DNA of 64,000 nucleotides from Pollutiaquabacter aromativorans (GCA_049177215.1 CP185379.1:1612001-1676000), one strand, 5' to 3'. Counted from the first letter of the stretch, positions 54,052 to 62,635 are shown. Numbers and translations: made by a program. Notes: generated from the letters alone by a model not told the origin.

Positions 54052-55780
54052 ATGTTCCGACGCTTCATTTCGGCCACCCTGCTCATCTTGAGCGCCTCTA
54101 CCTGCACGTACGGCCAGACCGATTACCCGAAAAATTACTTCTCTCCGCCCCTCGACAGCGACCTGGTGGTCGTTGGAACATTTGGAGAGATCCGGCCCGA
54201 TCACTTTCATACCGGCATCGATCTCGGAACCGGTGAAATGGAAGGATGGCCGGTTAAAGCTTCCGCCGATGGTTGGATCTCCAGGATCAAAGTGGATAGC
54301 CGTGGCTTTGGTAAAGCCCTGTATATCACCCACCCGAACGGTTTTGTGACCGTTTACGGGCACCTAAAATCATTCGAAGAGCCGGTCGCCTCCCTGGTTC
54401 GAAAGCAACAGGACAAGAACGAAGTCTACGAAGTCGAACTCTTCCCAAAGAAGAATGAATTGAAGGTAAAGAAAGGCCAGATCATTGCCCTCTCGGGAAA
54501 TACAGGGAAATACTTCCGGCCCCCATCTTCACTTTGAGATCCGCGACGAGGTGACCGAACAACCCATTAACCCCCTGCTATTCGGCTGGAATGTGCCTGA
54601 CAACATCGCGCCGGTCCTCAAGAATCTTCGGATCTTCCCGGTACGTGAAGCGGGCATGCTCGACAAATGCGATACCGCCATCACCTATGAAATCCTTCCG
54701 ACGGAAGGATTGTACATCCTCAATACGGCCGACTTCATCCAGGCATCCGGCAGCATCGCATTCGGTTTCGAGACCGTTGACCAGATCGACGGTTCTGCCG
54801 CGACCCTGGGGATCTACACAGCCGAGTTCTACGTAGATGGACAACTCGCCTATCAGTGGCGGATGGACCGGCTCGACTTTGACGAGCAACGGTACGTGAA
54901 CGCGCACATCGACTATCTCTCCAAAGTTCGCGATGGTTATACCATCGAACGCTGCCATCGCCTGCCCGGGAACCACTTTTCGCTCATCTACAGCGACACC
55001 AACGCGACCGGTTACAGCATCTTTGGTGACGATGCCGCTCACGATCTGAAATTCATTGCACGCGACTTCGCCGGTAACGCCTCGCAGATCGAGTTCCAGG
55101 TAATCGCCTATTCTACCCTCTTCAACAATCCTTACCTGCCTCGCCCGGAGGGCTCCGTCCTGGTTTCCAATCAGAAAGGGATCGCCGTTCACAAGGCCCA
55201 TCTGGACGTGACGATTCCGAACGGTGCGGTTTTCGATAACTTCTTCTATACGGACCATGAAAGCAAGAACGAGACCCTCATCTCCTCCCAGTTTCGTATC
55301 GGGAACGATCAGGTCGCATTGGGGCTACCGATCACCGTTGCTATAAAACCCAATGTTTCTGTAGCCGACTCGCTCAAAAGCAAGGCGGTCGTCGTGCGCA
55401 TGGACGACGACAAACGTCCGCTGGCGCTTCCGAGCTACTGGGAAAACGATTTTGTGACCACCCGGACTAAAAAGTTCGGGAATTATGGTGTGATGCTGGA
55501 CACGGTTCCTCCGGTTGTTTCCAAAGAATATGTTCCAGCCGACCTGAACACATCCCGTGGTCTCATCGTCCAGTACAAGATGAAAGATGCGTTATCCGGA
55601 ATCAAATCCTACCGCGGGATGATCGACGGCAAATGGCATTTGTTCGAGTATGATGCCAAGAATGATCTCCTGATCGCGGACATCGCCCACCTTACCCAAA
55701 ACAGGGAACATCCGGTAGAAATAACCGCCACCGATCAGGTCGGAAACACGACCATCTGGAAATCAGCCTTCTGGTATTGA
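54052..55780 (+). CDS. M23 family metallopeptidase, split by a single extra base
   Basis: Frame one (54052-54537): signal peptide RRFISATLLILSASTCTYG, LytM zinc ligands in DHFHTGIDLG and the domain up to IIALSGNTG, ending in a frame-shifted stop. Frame two (from 54485 to 55780) starts in the overlap and continues GPHLHFEIRDE, the second zinc-ligand motif HxH, then about 400 residues of Ig-like domains. Deleting one G at 54505-54507 gives GNTGNTSGPHLHFE and a 575-aa protein. It would cut peptidoglycan cross-bridges or act as a regulator. The extra base separates the two halves of the zinc site. Confidence 0.88.
54485..54540 (+). other. Frameshift region in the M23 peptidase gene
   Basis: GGAAATACAGGGAAATACT is a direct repeat in which the second copy has GGG instead of GG. 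One extra base converts ACAGGAAATACTTCC to a frame that ends at TGA 54535-54537. The shift has the same sign (+1) as the one in rny. Confidence 0.8.
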
Positions 55781-55798
55781 TACAAGGCACGAAAAAAA

Positions 55799-55829
55799 TT
55801 GGCAAAAAAAGGGCTATTGCTTATTTTTG
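55799..55829 (+). promoter_or_regulatory. Promoter of the tRNA cluster
   Basis: TTG at 55799-55801, a 20-nt spacer and TATTTTTG at 55822-55829: a full match to the Bacteroidota -33 TTG / -7 TAnnTTTG promoter, ending 15 nt before the tRNA-Ser gene. Confidence 0.7.
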
Positions 55830-55844
55830 CCGTCCCTTTAAGGG

Positions 55845-55933
<89 letters not shown>

Positions 55934-55946
55934 CAAGACAAGTTCC

Positions 55947-55967
55947 GGGTTTCGGGTTTCGGGTTTC
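55947..55967 (+). repeat. Triple heptanucleotide repeat GGGTTTC
   Basis: Three perfect copies of GGGTTTC in tandem between tRNA-Ser and tRNA-Pro, preceded by TTCC. An inverted single copy (GAAACCCGGAA) occurs at 56045-56055, so 11 bp at the two ends of this 100-nt gap can pair. Confidence 0.8.
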
Positions 55968-56065
55968 GAGTTGTTCGGGGAAAGTATCCTTCTTCCCATT
56001 TCGATTCACCCTTCGGTTGAACGGCAACTCCAACTCCTTGACTTGAAACCCGGAATAGTTTAGTT

Positions 56066-56140
56066 CGGGGCGTAGCGTAGTCCGGTCATCGCGCCTGGTT
56101 TGGGACCAGGAGGTCGCAGGTTCGAATCCTGCCGCCCCGA
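56066..56140 (+). tRNA. tRNA-Pro (anticodon UGG)
   Basis: 75 nt. Acceptor CGGGGCG/CGCCCCG, anticodon stem-loop CCTGG-TTTGGGA-CCAGG giving UGG, T-arm GCAGG-TTCGAAT-CCTGC, discriminator A. Confidence 0.95.
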
Positions 56141-56163
56141 CTTCTTCCCAAAGGGAACAATTT

Positions 56164-56221
56164 GGTTCCGTAGCTCAACTGGATAGCTACCTGTTCCCGT
56201 AGCTCATCTGGATAGCTAATT
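56164..56221 (+). repeat. Two tandem copies of the 5' 29 nt of tRNA-Arg
   Basis: Copies begin at 56164 (GGTTCCGTAGCTCAACTGGA) and 56193 (GTTCCCGTAGCTCATCTGGA), each 29 nt long, and the tRNA-Arg gene follows at 56222. Each copy holds the 5' acceptor strand and the D-arm but no anticodon. The period is exactly 29 nt twice, with 3-6 substitutions against the tRNA. Confidence 0.9.
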
Positions 56222-56295
56222 GGTCCCGTAGCTCAACTGGATAGAGCAGCTGCCTTCTAAGCAGCAGGTCGGGGGTTCGAGTCGCCCCGGGATCA
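56222..56295 (+). tRNA. tRNA-Arg (anticodon UCU)
   Basis: 74 nt. Acceptor GGTCCCG/CGGGATC, D-arm GCTCAACTGGATAGAGC, anticodon stem-loop GCTGC-CTTCTAA-GCAGC giving UCU, which reads AGA and AGG. T-arm GGGGG-TTCGAGT-CGCCC has one G-G mismatch (positions 52-62), a slight weakness. Discriminator A, no encoded CCA. Confidence 0.88.
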
Positions 56296-56322
56296 CGAAT
56301 CTTCGATCGTTTTTTCCAGTCT

Positions 56323-56343
56323 AATTACCAGTTACTAGTTACT
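56323..56343. repeat. Second site of ARTTACY heptamers
   Basis: AATTACC AGTTACT AGTTACT, three perfect tandem heptamers followed by the degenerate AGTTCCG, between tRNA-Arg and the stop of the di-heme gene. Same heptamer family and register as the array at 28877-28953. Confidence 0.8.
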
Positions 56344-56352
56344 AGTTCCGAA

Positions 56353-57744
56353 TCACAGACTTTTCAAAAAAGCCAGCAACGCTTCCCGATCTTCCTTGCC
56401 AAGGTTTCGAACGAAATCCACCGATCGGCTTGCTTCACCTCCGTGCCAGAGGATGGCTTCCATCAGGCTTCGCGCCCTGCCGTCATGGAGGAAGTTATTA
56501 TGTCCGTTCACAACCTGCGTGAGACCGATGCCCCATAAGGGTGGGGTTCTCCACTCGCTACCGGATGCTGAATAAGTCGGCCGGTCGTCGCTCAGACCCG
56601 GCCCCATATCGTGCAACAGCAAATCCGTGTAAGGATGGATCTTTTGTCCGGAAGCTTCCGGGAAATACATATCCGTTCGCGTAGTGAAACTGGTGCGATG
56701 ACAGCCGCTGCAATTAGCCGCGTTGAATAATTCCTTCCCACGACGAACCACCGGATCCGTCACATTCCTGCGCGCCGGCACGGCCAGTGTTTTTACATAG
56801 AACACCACCGAATTGAAAATGCTGTCCGGTACTTCCGGCTCATCGCTTCGTCCGTCGAATTGAGGCTGGCCATAGCTGCTTTCAACCGGGAACACCTTGT
56901 TCGTAATCCCCATGTCTTCGTTGTATGCACCGGCTACCTGTTGTTCCAGGTTGGGCGCCTCCGCTTTCCAACCGAAGCGGCCGATCGTTTGTTGCCTGGT
57001 TACCGCGTCAAAGACCCGGTTGGCATGGCCCGAGATTCCATCACCATCAAGATCCGACTCGTCTTCAAGCGCCAGCAATTCACTACCGGCAATTTGTTCC
57101 AGCAGTCCCAGGCCGTGGACCGGAGGTGCGACTCTTGGCGATAACATGAACCCTGCCGGCAAGCCGGTATAGGGCGATACCAGTGTCCAGACCGGTCTGC
57201 GCAATTGTACGGTGTCTCCGTCGGCAAACACGAAAGGCGTTTCCTCCCACATGACTTGCACACCGGCCTCCGCCGCTACGCCGAAGATCGCTTTGTCCTG
57301 TAACTGCCCGCCAAAACCCGGCGCAGCCAAGGGACCGCCGTGCGGATCCCTGCCCGGCACACTGGTGCGGAACAACATGCTGGTCATCGGCTCCGATTGC
57401 TGGATCGGCTTTCCACGACCGTCGTTGATGTGGCAGTTGAAACAGGAATTACTGTTGTAGATGGTACCCAATCCCTGAAACAAAGGAGCTGGCGCAGCGA
57501 CAAAAGTTGCTTCGAAGTGCTGGTCGCCCAGTTCGTGGAACTCTTCGCGCCATCCGGAAAGCGTGGGAAAGGCCTGTGAAAATGCTCCCACCCCTTCGGT
57601 GAAGACTGTTTGGGCGCCTCCGCTCAAACGCTCATCGAACGCTTCCTCCTCCCAGGGCTCGGCTTTCCGACAACTTACGAGAACGGCAACGAAGCCGAAT
57701 ACCAGGAGCGCCCCGAATAAGTTCCGCCTGTCAACGCTACTCAT
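56353..57744 (-). CDS. Di-heme oxidoreductase (DHOR/DUF1111) lipoprotein
   Basis: 463 aa with a lipobox (VLVSC, Cys25). Two CxxCH haem sites: CFNCH at 101-105 in LGTIYNSNSCFNCHINDG and CSGCH at 345-349 in RGKELFNAANCSGCHRT. The order and spacing fit the 'di-haem oxidoredictase' thiol oxidoreductase-like family. It is exported and probably anchored in the outer or inner membrane facing the periplasm, possibly reducing Fe3+ or serving as a peroxidase-like electron sink. Its start overlaps the imelysin stop by 4 nt (ATGA), so it is the last gene of a Fur-type-regulated operon. Confidence 0.88.
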   Translation of the reverse strand: MSSVDRRNLFGALLVFGFVAVLVSCRKAEPWEEEAFDERLSGGAQTVFTEGVGAFSQAFPTLSGWREEFHELGDQHFEATFVAAPAPLFQGLGTIYNSNSCFNCHINDGRGKPIQQSEPMTSMLFRTSVPGRDPHGGPLAAPGFGGQLQDKAIFGVAAEAGVQVMWEETPFVFADGDTVQLRRPVWTLVSPYTGLPAGFMLSPRVAPPVHGLGLLEQIAGSELLALEDESDLDGDGISGHANRVFDAVTRQQTIGRFGWKAEAPNLEQQVAGAYNEDMGITNKVFPVESSYGQPQFDGRSDEPEVPDSIFNSVVFYVKTLAVPARRNVTDPVVRRGKELFNAANCSGCHRTSFTTRTDMYFPEASGQKIHPYTDLLLHDMGPGLSDDRPTYSASGSEWRTPPLWGIGLTQVVNGHNNFLHDGRARSLMEAILWHGGEASRSVDFVRNLGKEDREALLAFLKSL

Positions 57745-58820
57745 CGAACGATGTTCTGTTGCAAGTACGGTAACAACTGGTCCTCCAGCGTGGTCTTGAG
57801 GGTATTGATCTGATCAATGGCCAACTGAACCTGGGTCGGTTGGGAAATGATCGCTTCACCGAACGGAACCGTGATCGCATTCAAAGATGCGATCGCCTGG
57901 TCGATCTGGGCCGTGATCGTATTGTGCAGCGACAGGTTGTTCGCCTGCAGATAATCCTGCAACCCTTTGCCGTCGGCGTTGAAATCACCACGGTAGACAT
58001 TTCGAACACCGATCATGTTATTGGTGAAATCGATCAGGCTGTTGTTGCTGTATGGCGATTCTTCCAGACTGGGATCCTGTGCCAGGAACGGTTCCGCGAT
58101 CTTCCCGTTGGCGACTTCGTCGCAGATTCCGGTGATGCCGTTCACCAATTCCTCGAATGCGGCACGTCGGGAAGCATAGACCGTACTGCCGCTTCCCGCA
58201 CTGGAAAAGACCTCACCGTAATTACCCGATTGAGAAGCGTCCCAACTGGAACGCAGGGCTGTGCCTTTGTCTTTCAGGTCGGCTGTCAAAGCGACCAGGA
58301 ATTCCAACTCACGCGTAGTGAACTGACCTGCCTGCTTATCGCCATTGGTACCCCACAACAGATACTCGGCCGGATGATAGCCTTTCAATTCATCGCCCAA
58401 TGCATGAATGTTGGCCGGAGTGAAATCCAGCGTAGAGGATAACAATGAATCGAGGGAAAGGTAATCGACCGGCCAGGTATCGGTTGAAGGATCAATATTC
58501 TCGGTAGAGACAGGTCCGAAAAGAAAAGCTTCGCTCTTTTCCCAGGCGGCCCGTGCTGCCCGCCAGGCGGATCGTGCGGCTGTCAGATTCGTTGCATCCG
58601 TGGTCTGCTGCAACGCCAGCGCGTCGGTATGCAGTTGGTCGAGCAATTGCTCCAACTCGTTGTAATTCGCACGAGCGACATGACTGGAAAAATCCGACAG
58701 GATGGCGGACTCCAATTGTTCGTTCGTCATCCCGGAGTCTCCGGGTGTTGTATCATCGCTTTTCTTGCAGGAGCCCAGCAGGCCCAGCAAAACGATAGCA
58801 GGGAGGAAATATCGTTTCAC
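57741..58820 (-). CDS. Imelysin family lipoprotein
   Basis: 359 aa with lipobox GLLGSC (Cys18). Imelysin's GxHxxE site appears as GYHPAE at 147-152 in KGYHPAEYLLWG. Helix repeats LTAARSAWRAARAAWEKSEA and LRSSWDASQSG fit the two four-helix bundles of the family. Imelysin/EfeO-like proteins (IrpA, EfeO, ICMP) are iron-regulated and bind metal or haem at the surface or in the periplasm. Second to last in the operon with the porin, Rieske and di-heme genes. Confidence 0.92.
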   Translation of the reverse strand: MKRYFLPAIVLLGLLGSCKKSDDTTPGDSGMTNEQLESAILSDFSSHVARANYNELEQLLDQLHTDALALQQTTDATNLTAARSAWRAARAAWEKSEAFLFGPVSTENIDPSTDTWPVDYLSLDSLLSSTLDFTPANIHALGDELKGYHPAEYLLWGTNGDKQAGQFTTRELEFLVALTADLKDKGTALRSSWDASQSGNYGEVFSSAGSGSTVYASRRAAFEELVNGITGICDEVANGKIAEPFLAQDPSLEESPYSNNSLIDFTNNMIGVRNVYRGDFNADGKGLQDYLQANNLSLHNTITAQIDQAIASLNAITVPFGEAIISQPTQVQLAIDQINTLKTTLEDQLLPYLQQNIVR

Positions 58821-58833
58821 GGTTTGGGGGTGG

Positions 58834-59268
58834 TTAGGAATTGAACTGTATCGTATAATGGTCGGTATGCTCGGTAACGGGGAATTGCTTCAGTCGGCGG
58901 ATCGCCGGACCAGCCTTCACATCTCCGCTCAGCGAAAAGGAACTGCCGTGCAGGTTGCAGTACAGGCCCGAGTTGGTTGCCACGAGGCGGGTATCTTCAT
59001 GCGTACACTGCAACAAGAGCGCGGTAGCCGTTTGTCCGGGTTGACGGACCAGCAAGATGTCATAAACCTGCTGGGGTACCCGTACGATCTTCAGGTGCTC
59101 CTCCGGTTCAAAGGAACTGAACGGAACATCTATGGAACCTCCGGAAATACCGGTCTCCAGAATGCGAATGGACGAACACGACTGCAGGCTGGCAAGCACG
59201 GCCGTCAGGCCCGCGAACTGCGCGCAGGCGAGACAGGAGGTCTTGATGAAGTTCCGGCGACTGCTCAT
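58834..59268 (-). CDS. Exported Rieske-type [2Fe-2S] protein
   Basis: A 144-aa protein starting SSRRNFIKTSCLACAQFAG, a Tat-like RR motif plus hydrophobic core; a Cys at 31 (LQSC) may be lipidated. The Rieske ligands are Cys88 and His90 in CTHEDTRL and Cys104 and His107 in CNLHGSSF; the second motif is followed by FSLSGDV, as in bacterial Rieske domains. It would pass electrons in the periplasm, probably with the di-heme protein in the same operon. Confidence 0.88.
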   Translation of the reverse strand: MSSRRNFIKTSCLACAQFAGLTAVLASLQSCSSIRILETGISGGSIDVPFSSFEPEEHLKIVRVPQQVYDILLVRQPGQTATALLLQCTHEDTRLVATNSGLYCNLHGSSFSLSGDVKAGPAIRRLKQFPVTEHTDHYTIQFNS

Positions 59269-59269
59269 A

Positions 59270-60487
59270 TCAGAAACTGTAGGCCAGCCCGAGTTGCAGG
59301 AAATCGTTGACCCGTTCGATTCCCGGCGCGGTTGGAGAAGGATTAAAATTCAAGGTAGGTTCCGGCTCGCCGGAGGTGACGTGCTTCCAATCGAATTTGA
59401 TGGCTACCCCACCGGTCGGCTGATAGGTCAACCCCATGATCAGGAATTGCAAATGATATAGCTCATCGCGGATTCCGTTATCCGGTACACTGGCCATCTG
59501 ATCCAAACCTTCGTAGCGGGAAAAGACGATCAACTGTCGCTGCTTGTTTTGTTTCTTCGAACGTTCCAGCAGGTTATACCCCGCCTCGACAAAGTAACCA
59601 TACATCGAGCTGGCCACATTCTTCGCGAATGCGGTATTCAAACGATCTGCATCCGGTACGGAGACCGTAGAAGCGAGGGCTTTGATCGTCCATCCGCTCC
59701 GGCGGTATTGCAGATTGAACTCACCCAACGCGACCGGCGTGCCGAACGGGCCACTGTCGAGTCCGAGACTATCCGCCGAACGGGCTGGTAGTCCTACCGT
59801 TCCCCCGTAGTATCCGCTTAGCTGGAACCTGAAGTTTCGGTAGTAATAAAGAAGCGAAGCGGTCGTTCCAAGATTGGACCCGGTGGCTCTTCTACCTTCA
59901 AAGCGGGCATCCCGAATACCATTTGAACCGCTTATTCCGGATGCATCCAAACCGTTCATGATACCGAGGCTCCAGTTCAAACCGGGGATACGGTCACTCA
60001 TGCCATAGTAACCTACGCCGATCTCTCTCCAGGTAGACGGAAGAATACGCGTCTCCACTTCGTGCCGGTCGTTGCCGTTGAAGGTAGTAGGCAAATGGTT
60101 CTCGTTGATGATCCCGATGCGGGGAATGAACAAACCCGCCAGCAGGTAATGGTTCCGGTTGAGATCGAATTTCAGTACAGCCTGCTCCAGCGAGATCTCC
60201 CCTCCACTTCCGTCTACTTTCGCGTCTTCCAACTCAAGTTCGGAGAAGAACGTGATCTTCGGATTGAACCGATAACCGACGAAGAGAATGTTGCGTGTGA
60301 GATTGGCCTGCGCTGTTCCGTTGTCAGCATGATATGCATACTTGGCTTCACCGTAGGCAGATAAAATGACACTACGGCTGTTCGGCGATAGTCCAGCATT
60401 CAGCGAATCCTCCCGGGTCATGAACTGAGCAAGGGTACAATGAGAAAACCCCAATAAAAACAGAAGCAGCGCGATCGAACGATTCAT
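59270..60487 (-). CDS. Porin-like outer-membrane beta-barrel protein
   Basis: A 405-aa protein with signal peptide (RSIALLLFLLGFSHCTLA), then barrel-type strands (SVILSAYGEAKYAYHAD, LLAGLFIPRIGIINENH, LLYYYRNFRFQLSGYYGG, TYQPTGGVAIKFDW) and a C-terminal LQLGLAYSF, whose terminal aromatic residue is a BAM signal. It is the first gene of the operon, 1 nt before the Rieske gene, and so probably admits the substrate (likely iron complex, by context) to the periplasm. Confidence 0.85.
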   Translation of the reverse strand: MNRSIALLLFLLGFSHCTLAQFMTREDSLNAGLSPNSRSVILSAYGEAKYAYHADNGTAQANLTRNILFVGYRFNPKITFFSELELEDAKVDGSGGEISLEQAVLKFDLNRNHYLLAGLFIPRIGIINENHLPTTFNGNDRHEVETRILPSTWREIGVGYYGMSDRIPGLNWSLGIMNGLDASGISGSNGIRDARFEGRRATGSNLGTTASLLYYYRNFRFQLSGYYGGTVGLPARSADSLGLDSGPFGTPVALGEFNLQYRRSGWTIKALASTVSVPDADRLNTAFAKNVASSMYGYFVEAGYNLLERSKKQNKQRQLIVFSRYEGLDQMASVPDNGIRDELYHLQFLIMGLTYQPTGGVAIKFDWKHVTSGEPEPTLNFNPSPTAPGIERVNDFLQLGLAYSF

Positions 60488-60514
60488 TATATAGAGCTAA
60501 GGGATTAGGGAGGG

Positions 60515-60544
60515 CAAATATCTATTTAGAATCATTCTAAACAA
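60515..60544 (-). promoter_or_regulatory. Promoter with Fur-like operator for the imelysin operon
   Basis: On the minus strand TTG (60544-60542), a 19-nt spacer and GATATTTG (60522-60515) form a Bacteroidota promoter. The spacer is filled by the perfect palindrome TTTAGAATCATTCTAAA (60525-60541), with 8-bp arms, which resembles the Fur boxes described in Bacteroidota. The start codon is 28 nt downstream of the -7 box. Repression when iron is plentiful is expected. Confidence 0.7.
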
Positions 60545-60712
60545 GATGATGATTGTCATTTTTTCATCCTAACCATGTTATAAAATTGATTTACAGGTAT
60601 TTAAATATGATGAAGTCTTCCTTTTTCAGGATTCTCACAGTCGATTTGGCTGAGAAAGCGCGGAATTCTATTTTGTATGCATTCACCATTTCCAGCTTCC
60701 CAGCTATTCAAC

Positions 60713-61888
60713 ATGTATTACCGTTTCATCCTGGCCGGCGCCATCTTCCTCCAACTATCGGCATGCAAAGCTCCCGATTCACCCGGTACTGCCGAGGAAT
60801 TCTCCGAAGGAAAAAAAGAATGGATCGAGGGTAAAGACTACACCATTCTTGAACGCGTCAGGATCCGGGATGAACAGGGGTTCGGACAGCCGGTCACCGC
60901 TTACTCACTGCTGGTACCCAGGGGATGGAAAACCGAGGGTGGTATCACCTGGAGGGTCGGACACACTTGCATGCAGGAAGTGGTGAATAACCGGGTTCAC
61001 TTCACTTCGGGGGATGGCGCGATTTCCATCGACTTCTTCCCTACCCGCAGTTGGGAATGGAACGACGATCCGACCATGCTGCAGGCGATGCAAAACAATG
61101 CTGCGAGTGGCTTTAAACGATGCGATTACCAGCAGCCGCTCGACGCGGGCGACTACCTCCGGAATGTGTTCCTGCATGAGATCGGAGATCCCGAGGTCGT
61201 TTCACTCAAGACGAACGAGACGCTTCAACCGTTGATGGAAGCACAGGCGAGGAAAGGCACGGAACTCCTGCGTGCAGCGGGTGTCCAGGCCGTCAATTAT
61301 CGACCGACGGCTGTCATCGCAGACCTCCGGTATCCCGATGGCAGCCTCGGTAAGGCGCTGTGCTCGGTGAATCAGGTGATCAGCAGTTTCCCCAATTACC
61401 TCACCGGTGGCTACAGTGCCGGTTACCAATGCTCGTCCGAACAACGCATCCTGGTCAGGGGTTCGAAAGAAAAGATGGCCGAGGCTGAAAAGATCCTCAG
61501 CACCATGTTGTCGAGCCTCCGAATCAATCCCGAATGGCAAGCGGCCGTTCAACAAACCTTCAGCAACATCGCAAAAGTTGAACAACGCGAGAATGCCAAA
61601 CGCGCGGAGATCACCCGGCAGGCCAACGAAGACATCAGTCGAATGCGGATGGAGACCTGGGAGTCCACCCAACAGAGCCAGGACCGGATCATGGAAGAAT
61701 CGGGCCGGGTATTGCGCGGTGTGGAGCAATGGACCGATCCCGCTACGGGAGACAAGCTGGAACTCACTGCAGGTTACAATGAAGCCTGGAGTAAAAGCGA
61801 CGGAACCTATATCCTGAGCAACGACCCCTTGTTCGATCCGAACGTCGTTTTCCAGGAAGACTGGAAAAAGCTCGGAAAACCGAATTGA
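60713..61888 (+). CDS. Hypothetical lipoprotein with coiled-coil segment
   Basis: 391 aa from ATG 60713; the upstream in-frame start at 60677 adds residues before the signal. MYYRFILAGAIFLQLSACKA has lipobox LSAC (Cys18). I do not recognise the family. Residues about 40-260 form a compact domain (LLVPRGWKTEGGITWRVGHT, AISIDFFPTRSWEW). A charged helical segment (NIAKVEQRENAKRAEITRQA) lies at about 285-330, and the tail ends YNEAWSKSDGTYILS, which could be a binding loop. Divergent from the Fur-regulated operon. Confidence 0.6.
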   Translation: MYYRFILAGAIFLQLSACKAPDSPGTAEEFSEGKKEWIEGKDYTILERVRIRDEQGFGQPVTAYSLLVPRGWKTEGGITWRVGHTCMQEVVNNRVHFTSGDGAISIDFFPTRSWEWNDDPTMLQAMQNNAASGFKRCDYQQPLDAGDYLRNVFLHEIGDPEVVSLKTNETLQPLMEAQARKGTELLRAAGVQAVNYRPTAVIADLRYPDGSLGKALCSVNQVISSFPNYLTGGYSAGYQCSSEQRILVRGSKEKMAEAEKILSTMLSSLRINPEWQAAVQQTFSNIAKVEQRENAKRAEITRQANEDISRMRMETWESTQQSQDRIMEESGRVLRGVEQWTDPATGDKLELTAGYNEAWSKSDGTYILSNDPLFDPNVVFQEDWKKLGKPN

Positions 61889-62114
61889 AGAGCCGGCCGA
61901 GCGTACATCAACTGCCGCCACTTATCCGAAAAAGCTGCCGCCCGTTCAGTGTCCATCCCCCTTCGGAGGACACAGCAGTACATTTGAATCACCAGGTTGC
62001 AGTCACGGGCAGTTCAGCTCAATCCACCTCCAAGTTCCGTGACTCGACAGGAAACCTCGGGTCGCAGCGATGGTTTCCATTCAAACGGTGAAATTTTCTT
62101 TTTACCTGGTTTTT
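61889..62114. other. Intergenic gap
   Basis: About 225 nt after the lipoprotein gene with no gene-like frame. A 7-bp inverted pair GGAAACC/GGTTTCC (62050-62078) lies 36 nt before the terminator. Confidence 0.4.
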
Positions 62115-62140
62115 AGCCGGCCAAATTGGCCGGCTTTTTT
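62115..62140 (+). terminator. Intrinsic terminator
   Basis: AGCCGGCCAA-A-TTGGCCGGCT perfect palindrome (62115-62135) and T6. It ends the lipoprotein transcript and can also act on the convergent gene's read-through. Confidence 0.92.
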
Positions 62141-62206
62141 CATTTCAGGCAATACCATTCCTGTCCCGAACCGGTTGGTCCGAGCGCATCATCCAAACGT
62201 GATCGT

Positions 62207-62635
62207 TTAGGAAGCCGATTGTTTCCCGCGACCGAGCATGAAGCCCACCGCCGCTCCGATTCCGGAAGCCCAGACGGTATTGGAAACAACATCGACTACC
62301 AATCCTACCGGCGATGTGAACAAGTTCATCATCGACATGAACGACAGGTCGACACTGAGGTAGAAGAAGAATCCTACAACAGCAGCGAGCTTCAATCCTG
62401 CCACCGGGGTATCAACACCTGTTCGATTACCCAGCCAGGCCAGCAGGAATGCAACACACAGGTTGCTGACGAACATGAGTGCCAGGTTCATCTCGCCTTC
62501 CCCTTTCATCAACCCCTCGTAGTGGATCATGTTCTTGTCCATGAAATCCGCGAGGAGAATTCCGAAAAGCAACCATCCCAATAAAAAAGCGACGACTCCG
62601 CCAACGATTGCAGCAAGTAATACTTTTGTGTTCAT
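62207..62635 (-). CDS. Small integral membrane protein (DUF1761-like)
   Basis: A 142-aa protein with four hydrophobic helices: VLLAAIVGGVVAFLLGWLLF, LALMFVSNLCVAFLLAWLG, GLKLAAVVGFFFYLSVDLS, LVVDVVSNTVWASGIGAAVG, ending GRGKQSAS. It resembles DUF1761-like four-helix proteins in order and size but I am not sure of the family. Function unknown. Monocistronic by position. Confidence 0.6.
   Translation of the reverse strand: MNTKVLLAAIVGGVVAFLLGWLLFGILLADFMDKNMIHYEGLMKGEGEMNLALMFVSNLCVAFLLAWLGNRTGVDTPVAGLKLAAVVGFFFYLSVDLSFMSMMNLFTSPVGLVVDVVSNTVWASGIGAAVGFMLGRGKQSAS

Noticed and set aside
56164..56221. Two more tRNA genes
   Set aside because: Each copy ends after the D-arm; no anticodon or T-arm follows.
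60553..60834. 93-aa open frame on the plus strand starting at MSFFHPNH
   Set aside because: It overlaps the lipoprotein start, lacks a domain and covers the upstream region of the divergent operon.
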